This document shows positions 43,861-51,478 of a stretch of DNA of 64,000 nt, piece after piece. Source of the DNA: WHSW01 sp963781265 (GTDB lineage: Bacteria > Actinomycetota > Thermoleophilia > Solirubrobacterales > 70-9); the NCBI GenBank assembly GCA_963781265.1, contig CAWAFH010000004.1, positions 124,001 to 188,000 on the forward strand. Direction: 5' to 3'. Made by a program: the position numbers and the translations under genes. The stretch's first letter is position 1. Every line of letters starts with the position of its first letter. Below the pieces are notes generated by a model. That model did no database searches. It worked only from the letters and a program-made list of their open reading frames with translations, and was not told the origin of the DNA.

Positions 43861-44948
43861 CCGCTCGCGGCTCGCTCGCTGCGCTTGATCAGGCGCTTGA
43901 CCGCGCGGCGCAGGCGCCGCTCGCGAATGCCCTCGACGAGCTCACGGTAGACGTCGACGAGCAGCGGCTGGGCGCCCGGGATCGCGTCGATGCGGGCGAC
44001 GAGGTCGTCGTGTGGGAAGACCGTGAACCGATCGAGCCGGTCGCACATGGTGAGCACGAGCATCGTCCGCACGCACTTCTCGCATTCGCCGCAGTTGCCG
44101 GAGGGAGCCCGGTTCTCCCAGCAGACCCGCAGGTTGCGCTGCACGACCGGCTCATCGGCGATCCGCTGGAGCTTGACCGCCCGGCGCAGCTCGGCGCCGA
44201 CGTGAGTGACCCGCAGGCGCGCCGACGACCAACCGGAGTCGGTGCGGTGATGCGAGCCCCACGTCCCGCGGGCGTAGTAGGGGAGCGAGGCCGAGATCAA
44301 GAGGTCGCCGATGCGATCGACGCGGCAGTGACCGAGGGCGGCGATCGCGCCTCCGTGCGAGCGCTCCCAGTCCATGTGGACCCCAGCGGGATGCTCGCGT
44401 AGGTTCGTTCGGATGACGGTCGCGGCCACGCCGGTCCCCGCGCTGACTTCGGCGAGCGAGGTGCGCACGGCGTCGATGCGGGCCGCGTCGGCGAGCGGGA
44501 TGTCGTAGCCATGGGCGACCAGCAGCTCGTCGATCTGGTGGTCGGATCGCAGGAGTGAGTGGAACGAGTCGACCCCGAGGGTGAAGCACAGGGCGGTCCC
44601 GGTCCCGAGGCTCGCCACGGGCGCCGACCGCTCGGCGCGGATCACGCGGTCGATGTTCCCCTCGGTATCCCACCACTCGTTCCAGACCCTGAGCGTCCTG
44701 GCGGCGTTGCGGGTCCAGATCGGGTCGAGTGGCCCCTCGAGCTCGAGCTGGGCGCCGGCGAACACGGCGATCGGGAGCAGCGCCGTCGCGAACGCCTCCG
44801 TGGTCGCCGCCAGCGGTGTTCCATCGGACTCGAACCACAGTTGCTCGCCGAGCACCTCGGCGCCGGCGCGTGGCACCGCACCCGAGCTCGCCGACGGCTC
44901 GCCGACCGTGATCACGCCAAAGTCGTTCGGCGTCGCCGAGGCGCTCAC
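43857..44948 (-). CDS. QueC-like PP-loop ATP-pyrophosphatase-fold protein of unknown role
   Basis: 363 aa. TALCFTLGVDSFHSLLRSD is a variant of the SGGxDS PP-loop. Near the C-terminus, CWENRAPSGNCGECEKCVR forms a C-x10-C-x2-C-x2-C zinc cluster with the spacing of QueC (7-cyano-7-deazaguanine synthase). The PP-loop begins at about residue 117, whereas in QueC it is at the extreme N-terminus, so about 110 residues of another domain precede it. The first SGG residues are TLG here. No queD/queE/folE genes are near, arguing against preQ0 synthesis. Third gene of a reverse-strand set with a coiled-coil gene and a 64-aa gene. Function unassigned. Confidence 0.8.
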   Translation of the reverse strand: MSASATPNDFGVITVGEPSASSGAVPRAGAEVLGEQLWFESDGTPLAATTEAFATALLPIAVFAGAQLELEGPLDPIWTRNAARTLRVWNEWWDTEGNIDRVIRAERSAPVASLGTGTALCFTLGVDSFHSLLRSDHQIDELLVAHGYDIPLADAARIDAVRTSLAEVSAGTGVAATVIRTNLREHPAGVHMDWERSHGGAIAALGHCRVDRIGDLLISASLPYYARGTWGSHHRTDSGWSSARLRVTHVGAELRRAVKLQRIADEPVVQRNLRVCWENRAPSGNCGECEKCVRTMLVLTMCDRLDRFTVFPHDDLVARIDAIPGAQPLLVDVYRELVEGIRERRLRRAVKRLIKRSERAASG

Positions 44949-44973
44949 GAGCTGAGGGAGGATCCGTCGGGGA

Positions 44974-45333
44974 TCAGTCGCGGCTGTGGTCCGGGTCGGC
45001 CGACCGCATGTCGACGACCGAGGCGTCGAAGCGGTTGCGCTTCGGCAGGTCGAGCGGCCGCGGCGTGATCATCCGCGAGCGCTCCGCCGCCATCGCCTCG
45101 ACCATGTCCTCGAGCGCCCGCAGCCGCGCCTCTCGCCGCGCGGCGCCGCCGGCGATCAGCGTGCGAGCACGCTCGACCTCGTCGATGCGCCGATCCAGCT
45201 CGCTGAGCTTGTCCCGCAGCCGCGCCTCTCGCGCGGCCTCGGCCTCGGCGACCGCCTTGATCAGGCCGACCAGCTCGCGACCGAGCCTCCCGGGCTGATT
45301 CAGCGCAGCTTCGTCTGGCGGACGTGGGGGCAC
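44974..45333 (-). CDS. Coiled-coil protein, 119 aa, unknown function
   Basis: GTG start, 119 aa. It is almost wholly helical and highly charged, with heptad-like segments (LIKAVAEAEAAREARLRDKL, SELDRRIDEVERARTLIAGG, ARREARLRALEDMVEAMAAE), then a basic/proline-rich tail. No catalytic motif. It lies 25 bases before the QueC-like gene and 42 bases after the 64-aa gene on the same strand, so the three probably form one transcript. It may act as an adaptor or oligomerisation partner. Confidence 0.65.
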   Translation of the reverse strand: MPPRPPDEAALNQPGRLGRELVGLIKAVAEAEAAREARLRDKLSELDRRIDEVERARTLIAGGAARREARLRALEDMVEAMAAERSRMITPRPLDLPKRNRFDASVVDMRSADPDHSRD

Positions 45334-45375
45334 GGTGTGGACTTCGACCCGCGCGGGGAGCGTCCTGCCCTTGGG

Positions 45376-45570
45376 TCAATACTCGCCACCGAGGCCGAAC
45401 ATGTCCGTGGCGAGCGCGCCCGCCGGCTTCTTGTGGCGCAGCGCGTTCGCGGCATCGGCGATCCCGCCCAGCCCGCCCTTCGGGATCGCGAAGCTCGAGC
45501 CCGCGCCGCCCCGGCGGAACTTCTCCGTGTACTCGGCAATCGTCTCGTCGCTGATGTCGAACATGCCCAT
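45376..45570 (-). CDS. Small protein of 64 aa, possibly a modified-peptide precursor
   Basis: 64 aa from the ATG at 45570 (a second ATG is two codons later). An acidic N-terminal part (MFDISDETIAEYTEKFRRGG) is followed by a Gly/Ala-rich middle (FAIPKGGLGGIADAANALRH) and a short C-terminal end, ATDMFGLGGEY. No signal peptide. An AGGGGG stretch lies about 13 bases upstream, and a TAGGGT box about 35 bases upstream. First gene of the set that ends with the QueC-like protein. The size and leader/core-like layout would suit a peptide substrate, but that is inference. Confidence 0.6.
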   Translation of the reverse strand: MGMFDISDETIAEYTEKFRRGGAGSSFAIPKGGLGGIADAANALRHKKPAGALATDMFGLGGEY

Positions 45571-45605
45571 GCGTCGGTTGCCCCCTGGTGATGTTGGTCG
45601 CCCCG

Positions 45606-45611
45606 ACCCTA
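45606..45611 (-). promoter_or_regulatory. -10 box TAGGGT for the 64-aa / coiled-coil / QueC-like set
   Basis: TAGGGT on the reverse strand, 35 bases upstream of the 64-aa gene start. The same hexamer serves the other leadered promoters at 27833 and 34585. No clear -35. Confidence 0.4.
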
Positions 45612-45637
45612 GCCACTTCATCTGCCAAGGTGCGGGC

Positions 45638-46237
45638 ATGGGCGAGCTCGGCGACTGGCGCACCTGGTGGGTGAAGCGCCGCTGGTACGAACGCAACCGG
45701 CGGCTCGCCCGGCGCTGGCGGATCAATCGCCACATGGCCCGCAACGGCGCGTTCATCCGGTACCCGGTGGAGGGGGAGGTGCTCGAGGCGCTCGACTCGG
45801 GGAGACTGCGGATCGGCGACTCGACGCTGCTCGAGCCCGGATGCTGGCTCACGCTCGGTCCCGAGGCCGAGATCGAGATCGGCAGCGGCTGCTTCCTGAA
45901 CCGCGGGACGATGCTGGCGGCGGTCGAGCGGATCGAGATCGGCGACCACGTGATGTTCGCCAACGGCTGCTTCGTGGGCGACGGCGATCATCGTTACGAC
46001 GACCCGGACGTGCCGATCACCTGGCAGGGGTTCGTGCCCCGGGGCCCGGTTCGCATCGGCGACAACGTCTGGTTCGGCGTCAACTGCGTCGTCACCGGCG
46101 GCGTCGAGATCGGCGCTCGGGCCGTGATCGGGGCGAACTCTGTCGTCACCCGCGACGTGCCCGCGGGAACGATCGCCGCCGGGGCGCCGGCGAAGGTGAT
46201 CCGCGAGATCGAGTTCAAGCCCCGCATGGACGGGTAG
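45638..46237 (+). CDS. Left-handed beta-helix (hexapeptide) acyltransferase
   Basis: 199 aa from the ATG of MGELGDWRTWWVKRRW; an amphipathic Trp/Arg-rich N-terminal helix could bind the membrane. The hexapeptide repeat region runs from about 60 to 185: IEIGSGCFLNRGTMLAAVER, IEIGDHVMFANGCFVGDGDH, VRIGDNVWFGVNCVVTGGVE and AVIGANSVVTRDVPAGTIAA. The GDGDH segment places the catalytic His as in WbbJ/MaA-type O-acetyltransferases. It likely acetylates a sugar on an envelope glycan or glycolipid. It is divergent from the QueC-like set. Confidence 0.9.
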   Translation: MGELGDWRTWWVKRRWYERNRRLARRWRINRHMARNGAFIRYPVEGEVLEALDSGRLRIGDSTLLEPGCWLTLGPEAEIEIGSGCFLNRGTMLAAVERIEIGDHVMFANGCFVGDGDHRYDDPDVPITWQGFVPRGPVRIGDNVWFGVNCVVTGGVEIGARAVIGANSVVTRDVPAGTIAAGAPAKVIREIEFKPRMDG

Positions 46238-46240
46238 CCT
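46235..46240 (+). promoter_or_regulatory. -10 box TAGCCT for a leaderless lipoprotein gene
   Basis: TAGCCT ends 7 nt before the ATG at 46248 and includes the stop codon of the acyltransferase gene. No Shine-Dalgarno sequence. Confidence 0.5.
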
Positions 46241-46247
46241 CGCCCCG

Positions 46248-46787
46248 ATGCGCCGCGCCACCGCCTGCCTGTTTGCCGCCGCCGCGCTGATCGCGGCCGG
46301 CTGCGGCGACGATTCGTCCGATTCCGAGCCCACCACGGTTTCGGTCCCGGTCCCAGCCGCCTCGACGACCACCGCCGCCGACGAGTCGACCGCGCCGGTC
46401 GCCCCGGATGACAGCGCGGGTGACCCGGAGGCCGCCGACGACCCGGGCGCCGACCGCCCGCGATCGATCGAGGACGTGGTCACGGCCGTGCTGACCGGCT
46501 CCGAGACCCCGGCGACGATCTGCGACAGCCTGGTCACGCCCGCCTACGTCAAGAAGGCCTACGGCGACCGCGAGGGTTGCCTCGCCGCGCAGCAGCCCGG
46601 CTCGCTCGCGAAGTCCGTCGAGGTGGGCGACGTCCAGGAGGCGGACGCGGCGGCGAGCGCGGTCGCGGTTCCCTCCGGAGGCCCCTACGACGGCGTCGAC
46701 GTCGAGGTCGAGCTGGTCCCGGCGACCGACCTCGAGGGCGCTTGGCTGGTCGACTCGCTGCTCGCCGACGTGCCCGCCGGGCCCTGA
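46248..46787 (+). CDS. Lipoprotein of unknown function, 179 aa
   Basis: Type II signal peptide with lipobox AAGC (LFAAAALIAAGCGDDSSDSE). Residues 30-80 form a Thr/Asp/Ala/Pro-rich disordered linker. The C-terminal domain (about 85-179) begins VVTAVLTGSETPATICDSLV and includes PAYVKKAYGDREGCLAAQQP and VDVEVELVPATDLEGAWLVD. This is the layout of small SnoaL/NTF2-like or Rv-type lipoprotein folds with one Cys pair, but I cannot assign a family. Surface-exposed, likely envelope-associated. Confidence 0.8.
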   Translation: MRRATACLFAAAALIAAGCGDDSSDSEPTTVSVPVPAASTTTAADESTAPVAPDDSAGDPEAADDPGADRPRSIEDVVTAVLTGSETPATICDSLVTPAYVKKAYGDREGCLAAQQPGSLAKSVEVGDVQEADAAASAVAVPSGGPYDGVDVEVELVPATDLEGAWLVDSLLADVPAGP

Positions 46788-46794
46788 GCGGCGA

Positions 46795-47677
46795 ATGACC
46801 TACTCGATCGTCGCCCGCGACTCGGACACCGGGGAGCTCGGGGTCGCGGTGCAGTCGCACTGGTTCTCGGTCGGCTCGATCGTCGCGTGGGCGCGCCCCG
46901 GGGTCGGTGCGGTCGCGACCCAGTCGGTGGCCGAGCCCGCGTACGGTCCGCGCCTGCTCGAGCGACTGGCGACCGGCGAGCTGCCCGCCGACGCGCTCGG
47001 GGCCGAGCTCGCCGCCGACGAGGAGGCGGAGTTCCGCCAGGTCGCGGTGATCGACGGTGAGGGCCGGGTCGCGGTTCACACCGGCGGCGGGTGCATCGAG
47101 GCGGCCGGCGAGACCACCGGGGACGGCTTCAGCACGCAGGCGAACATGATGGCTTCGCCCGGCGTTTGGCCGGCGATGGCGGCCGCCTACGAGGAGGCGA
47201 GCGGTCCGCTCGAACGACGCCTGCTCGCCGCGCTGGAGGCCGCCGAGCGCGAGGGCGGCGACCTGCGGGGGCGCCAGTCCGCGGCGCTGGTCGTCGTCGC
47301 GCCCGAGGGGGAGCCGTGGGCGACCAAGGTCGACCTCCGGGTCGAGGATTCGGTCGGGCCGCTCGACGAGCTCGCCCGGTTGCTCGACCTGCACGACGCG
47401 TACGAGCTCGCCGGCCGGGCCGATTCGCTCGCCGCCGCGGGTGACCACGATCAGGCGGCGCGCCTCTACGTTGCGGCGGCCGACGTGGCGCCCGGCAGCG
47501 AGGAGCTCGCCTTCTGGGCGGGGCTCGGCCTCGCGGCCGCGGGCGACCTCGAGCGCGGCGCCGAGCGGATCGCCGGGCTGATCAGCGCCGACGACCGCTG
47601 GCGCGTGCTGCTCGAGCGCCTCGACGACCGCCTTGCGCCGTCAGCCCCCAGCAGTCCGCAAGCACCTCGGCCTGTAG
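46795..47677 (+). CDS. DUF1028-family Ntn-hydrolase-like protein (frameshift near its end)
   Basis: The N-terminal about 200 aa are DUF1028: MTYSIVARDSDTGELGVAVQ, SHWFSVGSIVAWARPGVGAV, ATQSVAEPAYGPRLLERLAT, and a VHTGGGCIEAAG to FSTQANMMASPGVWPAM block. A TPR-like C-terminal part follows (DQAARLYVAAADVAPGSEEL). As sequenced the frame loses its stop and runs 335 bases antisense into panB, to 48054. Removing one T from the TT at 47633-47634 gives DDRLRRQPPAVRKHLGL and a stop at 47675-47677, just before the heptamer repeats. The family is thought to be a secreted or cytosolic amidohydrolase; its substrate is unknown. Confidence 0.82.
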
Positions 47678-47679
47678 TC

Positions 47680-47715
47680 GAGCGCCGAGCGGCGAGCAGC
47701 CGAGCACCGAGCGGC
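47680..47715 (+). repeat. Five heptamer repeats between convergent genes
   Basis: Units GAGCGCC, GAGCGGC, GAGCAGC, (C) GAGCACC, GAGCGGC lie between the corrected DUF1028 stop and the panB stop. Degenerate member of the family at 1752, 2396 and 23876. Confidence 0.8.
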
Positions 47716-47719
47716 GAAC

Positions 47720-48661
47720 CTAAATCTCCGTCGCCGACCAGTCACCTCCGAACGAGTCCATCGCCTCGGCGCGCTCCTGCTCGAGGTAGCGCCGGAAAGC
47801 CTCGAGCTCGGCCTCGTCGACGACGTAGCCGTGCTCGGGCCCGGGGAACGCCCGGCTCCGAACCTCGCCCGCGTAGGCGGCGACGCCGTCGATCATCTGC
47901 TCGCGGACCTCGGCGTAGCGCTTCACGAACTTCGGCGAATGGCCGCCGAAGATGCCGAGCAGGTCGTGGAACACGAGCACCTGGCCGTCGGTCGAGCCAC
48001 CCGCGCCGATCCCGATCACCGGGATCGTCATCTGCGGCATCAGCGCCTCGGTGATCTGCGCCGGGATCGCCTCGAAGACGATCGCGAAGCAGCCCGCCGC
48101 CTGCAGCGCCTGGGCCTCCGCGGCGATCTTCGACGCCTGGCCGGCGGTCTTGCCCTGCGCGCGGAAGCCACCGAGCGCGGTCGCCGTCTGCGGGGTGAGG
48201 CCGACGTGGCCCATCACGGGGATTCCGGCGTTCACGATCGCCCGCGCCCGGTCGACCGAGGACCCCCCGCGCTCGAGCTTGACCGCGTCGCAGCCGGCTT
48301 CCTTGACGAATCGCTGCGCGTTGGCGATGGCGAGCTCGTCGGACTGCTCGTAGGAGCCGAACGGCATGTCGCCCACCAGCACCGGGGTGCGCAGCCCGCG
48401 CCGGACCGCGGCCGCCAGCATCACCATCTCGTCCATCCCGACCGGGACGGTCGAGGGGTAGCCGAGCACGGTCATCGCCGCCGAATCGCCGACCAGGACC
48501 ATGTCCACGCCGGCCGCCTCGGCGACCTGGGCCGAGGGGTGGTCGTATGCGGTCACCATCACGATCGGCTCCGCGTTCAGCTTCATCTCCGCCAGGGCCG
48601 GGAGGGTGACCGGCTTGCGCTCGGAATCGCCGCCGAGCTCGGGCTGGGTGTGGACGCTCAT
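47720..48661 (-). CDS. panB: 3-methyl-2-oxobutanoate hydroxymethyltransferase
   Basis: 313 aa, about 40 longer than the common form because of an N-terminal extension (QPELGGDSERKPVTLPALAE) and a C-terminal tail. The TIM barrel has MVTAYDHPSAQVAEAAG, DMVLVGDSAAMTVLGYPS (metal Asp), GHVGLTPQTATALGGFRAQG and the catalytic Glu in CFAIVFEAIPAQI. It makes ketopantoate from ketoisovalerate and methylene-THF. It overlaps panC by 4 bases, third gene of a DUF2520-panC-panB unit. Confidence 0.96.
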   Translation of the reverse strand: MSVHTQPELGGDSERKPVTLPALAEMKLNAEPIVMVTAYDHPSAQVAEAAGVDMVLVGDSAAMTVLGYPSTVPVGMDEMVMLAAAVRRGLRTPVLVGDMPFGSYEQSDELAIANAQRFVKEAGCDAVKLERGGSSVDRARAIVNAGIPVMGHVGLTPQTATALGGFRAQGKTAGQASKIAAEAQALQAAGCFAIVFEAIPAQITEALMPQMTIPVIGIGAGGSTDGQVLVFHDLLGIFGGHSPKFVKRYAEVREQMIDGVAAYAGEVRSRAFPGPEHGYVVDEAELEAFRRYLEQERAEAMDSFGGDWSATEI

Positions 48662-49593
48662 AGCGATGCCTCCGGGTTTCGTTCGATCAGCTGCATTGGT
48701 TCCTCTTCAATCGGCCGGCGCCGCGCCTGCGTCGCCGGTGCCCCGATCACGACGTTGTCGATCAGCCGCGCGCGCCCGAGGCGCGCCGCCACGGCGACGA
48801 GCACGGGCCGCCCGTTGAAGCTGGTCGCTGCGCTCAGGTCGTCGGCGTGGCGCGCCTCGACGTACTCGGGCTCGATCCCGGCCGCGGCGAGCTCGCGGCG
48901 AACGGCCGCGAGCACCTCGGGCGCGTCCGTCTCGCCCGCCTCGACAGCGGCGGCGGCGGCGCGGAGCCCGCGGCTCAGCGCCGCGGCGCGAGCGCGCTCC
49001 TCAGCGGTCAGGTACGCGTTGCGCGAGCTCATCGCGAGCCCGTCGGCCTCGCGGACGGTCGGCACCACGACGATCTCGACCGCGAAGTCGAGGTCGCGTG
49101 CCATTCGCTCGACCACGACCGCCTGCTGGGCGTCCTTCTGGCCGAAGAAAGCGACCGCCGGGTCGACCGTGTTGAACAGCTTCGCGACCACCGTGGTGAC
49201 CCCGTGGAAGTGCTCGGAGCCGCGCCGTTGCGGGTCGCCGTCGAGCACCGCGGTCAGTGGCCCGCCGACCTCAACCGAGGTCGCGAACCCGTCCGGGTAG
49301 ATCTCGCCGATGTCCGGCGCGTAGACGACGTCGACCCCCGCCGCCTCGGCGAGCTCGAGATCGCGCTGCTCGTCGCGGGGATAGGCCCCGAGATCCTCGC
49401 CGGGGCCAAACTGGGTCGGGTTCACGAACAGGGACATGACGACGACGTCGCAACGCTCGCGCGCCGCCGCGAGCAGCGCCAGGTGGCCGTCGTGAAGCGC
49501 TCCCATCGTCGGCACGAGGCCGATGGCCCGGCCGGCCCGGCGCTCGGCGGCGAGCATCTCGCGCAGCTCGGCCTTGGTGCGCGCGACGGTCAT
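48658..49593 (-). CDS. panC: Pantothenate synthetase
   Basis: 311 aa. The HIGH-like motif is in VPTMGALHDGHLALL, followed by VVMSLFVNPTQFGPGEDL, VVTKLF-like VVAKLFNTVDPAVAFFGQKD and ADGLAMSSRNAYLTAEERAR, the KMSKS-equivalent loop. It joins pantoate and beta-alanine using ATP. The start overlaps the stop of the DUF2520 gene and its end overlaps panB. panD (beta-alanine supply) and a panE gene are not in the window. Confidence 0.97.
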   Translation of the reverse strand: MTVARTKAELREMLAAERRAGRAIGLVPTMGALHDGHLALLAAARERCDVVVMSLFVNPTQFGPGEDLGAYPRDEQRDLELAEAAGVDVVYAPDIGEIYPDGFATSVEVGGPLTAVLDGDPQRRGSEHFHGVTTVVAKLFNTVDPAVAFFGQKDAQQAVVVERMARDLDFAVEIVVVPTVREADGLAMSSRNAYLTAEERARAAALSRGLRAAAAAVEAGETDAPEVLAAVRRELAAAGIEPEYVEARHADDLSAATSFNGRPVLVAVAARLGRARLIDNVVIGAPATQARRRPIEEEPMQLIERNPEASL

Positions 49594-50396
49594 CGGCGGT
49601 CCTGGGCGAGCTCGCGGGTGCGCTCGGCGAGCGCCTCGTAGAGCGGGATCAGCTCCGGAGCCAGTTCGCGCAGCGCCGCGAGGTGGCGGGCGACGGTGGC
49701 CTCGTCACCACGGGCGATCGGCCCGGTCAGCGCCGCGCCGCCGCGCTCGGACCAGTTCGCCGCGGTGCGCAGGACCAGGGGCGCGAGCAGCTCGCGCCCG
49801 TTGCCGACCCCTGCGGCGCTGAGCAGGTCGGCCGCGGACTGCTCGAGGGCGACGAGGAAGTTGGAGGCGATCGCCGCGGCGGCGTGGTAGGCGGCGCGCC
49901 GCTCGTCCGGGACCTCGAACGGCCGCATGCCGAACCCCTCGGCGAGCCGCCGCGCGAGATCGAGCGCCGCCTCGTCGGAGCCGCTGATCGCCGCCGGGGC
50001 GCCCGTGAAATCGGTGGCGGCATCGGGGGCGGTCTGCAACGGGTGCAGCGAGAAGGTGGAGGCGCCCGCTGCCCGCAGCGGCTCCAGCGCCGCGAGCGGA
50101 GACGCGCCGCTGGTGTGACCGGCGAACCGCAGCCCCGGAGCCGCTGCGGCGATCTCGGCGGCGGCCTCGGCGATGGCTGCGTCGGGCACGCAGAGCAGCA
50201 CCGCATCCGCCTCGCGTGCTCGCTCCGCGGCCTCGGTGCGGCCGGCGAGCGTGCACCCGATCCCGGCGCGCTTGGCGGCGGCGGCGAGCGAGCTGCCGAC
50301 CTTGCCCGCGCCCACGATCACGAGCGCCGGGGTCACGGCGTCGGTGCGGTGCGCGCTGGCGCTGGGGGTCGGGGGATCCCGTTCCAGTTCTCGCAT
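49590..50396 (-). CDS. Rossmann-fold DUF2520 protein, candidate ketopantoate reductase substitute
   Basis: About 268 aa from the ATG of MRELERDPPTPS; the open frame extends 45 codons further but that part has no homologous features. PALVIVGAGKVGSSLAAAAK is an NAD(P)-binding loop. The C-terminal DUF2520 helical domain has FSLHPLQTAPDAATDFTGAP, AAYHAAAAIASNFLVALEQS and AALTGPIARGDEATVARHLA. Such genes precede panC in many actinobacteria. Here it overlaps panC by 4 bases and no panE is seen, so a ketopantoate-reductase role is a reasonable inference. Confidence 0.88.
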   Translation of the reverse strand: MRELERDPPTPSASAHRTDAVTPALVIVGAGKVGSSLAAAAKRAGIGCTLAGRTEAAERAREADAVLLCVPDAAIAEAAAEIAAAAPGLRFAGHTSGASPLAALEPLRAAGASTFSLHPLQTAPDAATDFTGAPAAISGSDEAALDLARRLAEGFGMRPFEVPDERRAAYHAAAAIASNFLVALEQSAADLLSAAGVGNGRELLAPLVLRTAANWSERGGAALTGPIARGDEATVARHLAALRELAPELIPLYEALAERTRELAQDRR

Positions 50397-50525
50397 CGGA
50401 GATACCAGACGGTGGTGTCTGTGATCGGTCCTGCTGGCGGCCGAAGCCGTCGTGTCCACGCCCTCGGTGGGTCGCGGCACCGCAAATGGTAGCGGCGCCG
50501 GGGGCACCCGGCGGCGGCCGGCGTT

Positions 50526-50531
50526 TACCAT
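50526..50531 (+). promoter_or_regulatory. -10 box TACCAT for a leaderless FmdB-like gene
   Basis: TACCAT ends 6 nt before the GTG at 50538; no Shine-Dalgarno sequence. Confidence 0.5.
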
Positions 50532-50537
50532 CGGCGC

Positions 50538-50804
50538 GTGCCGATGTACGAGTTCCGATGCGGCTCCTGCGGGGAGCGCTTCGAGGCGCTGGTCGACGTC
50601 GGCACCGCCGCGCTCGAGTGCCGCGTCTGCGGCGCCTCGAGAGCGGAGCGCGTCTACTCGGCCCAGGCGGCCCCGTTCGGGCTCGTCAAGACCCCGGGCG
50701 CGGCTCGTGCCCAGGAGCAGCGCAACGCGAAGCTGCGTGAGCGCACCAAGGCGGACTTCAAGGCGCGGCGTCGGCGCGCGCGGGAGGGGCGCGGGAAGCC
50801 TTGA
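50538..50804 (+). CDS. FmdB-family zinc-ribbon protein
   Basis: 88 aa. The CxxC pairs of the N-terminal zinc ribbon are in MYEFRCGSCGERFEALVDVG and ALECRVCGASRAERVYSAQA. A basic, Arg/Lys-rich helical tail (RTKADFKARRRRAREGRG) follows and could contact nucleic acid. The family is annotated as a putative regulatory protein, but the function is unknown. Its stop overlaps the TTG start of the uracil-DNA glycosylase gene by 4 bases, suggesting co-translation with a repair gene. Confidence 0.9.
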   Translation: MPMYEFRCGSCGERFEALVDVGTAALECRVCGASRAERVYSAQAAPFGLVKTPGAARAQEQRNAKLRERTKADFKARRRRAREGRGKP

Positions 50805-51478
50805 GTGCTGACGCCGAGCGCCGCCGCGAGCAGCTGATCGCCCTCTATCGCGAGGTCTCCGAGTGCACCCGCTGCCCGCTGCACGAGGGGCGAACCAAGG
50901 CCGTCTTCGGCGCGGGGAACTCCGACGCCGACCTGATGTTCGTCGGCGAGGCGCCCGGGGCGGAGGAGGACCGCCAAGGCCTGCCGTTCGTCGGCCGCGC
51001 CGGGCAGTTGCTCAACCAGCTGCTCGAGGGGATCGGGATGAAGCGCGAAGACGCCTTCATCGCGAACATCCTGAAGAGTCGCCCGCCCGGCAACCGCGAC
51101 CCGCACCCGGAGGAGATCGACGCGTGCTGGCCGTACCTGGAGCGCCAGATCAGCCTGATCGAGCCGCGCGTGATCGCCACGCTCGGCAACTTCGCGACCA
51201 AGAAGATCACCGGCAGCCAGACGGGGATCACCAGAGTTCGTGGGACGCCCCAGGTGCACCCGATTGGGGGCCGGACGGTGTTCGTGTTCCCGCTTCTGCA
51301 CCCGGCGGCCGCGCTGCGCACGCCGTCGCTGGTCGACACGCTGCGTGAGGACTTCGCGAAGCTCCCGGCGCTGCTGACCGAGCCGCTGCCCGAGCTCGAG
51401 GGCTCGTCGGCCGCCGAGGACAGGGACACCGAGCCGCCGGAGGCCGATCCCGACAGCCAGCTCGACCTGTTCGCTTGA
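50801..51478 (+). CDS. Uracil-DNA glycosylase, family 4 (4Fe-4S type)
   Basis: 225 aa from a TTG in the FmdB stop. The Fe-S N-terminus CTRCPLHEGRTK, the water-activating loop FVGEAPGAEEDRQGLPFVGR, LKSRPPGNRDPHPEEIDACW and the HPAAAL loop in PLLHPAAALRTP define family 4. The usual third cluster ligand (Cys in KCRPPGNR) is Ser here, while the other three Cys (CTRC pair and IDAC) are kept. It removes uracil from DNA, initiating base excision repair. The acidic C-terminal tail (AAEDRDTEPPEADPDS) is variable. It overlaps tsaE by 4 bases. Confidence 0.92.
   Translation: MSADAERRREQLIALYREVSECTRCPLHEGRTKAVFGAGNSDADLMFVGEAPGAEEDRQGLPFVGRAGQLLNQLLEGIGMKREDAFIANILKSRPPGNRDPHPEEIDACWPYLERQISLIEPRVIATLGNFATKKITGSQTGITRVRGTPQVHPIGGRTVFVFPLLHPAAALRTPSLVDTLREDFAKLPALLTEPLPELEGSSAAEDRDTEPPEADPDSQLDLFA

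Noticed and set aside
43857..44948. Genuine queC of queuosine/preQ0 synthesis
   Set aside because: The PP-loop lies over 110 residues in, SGG is TLG, and no queD, queE, folE or tgt gene is present.
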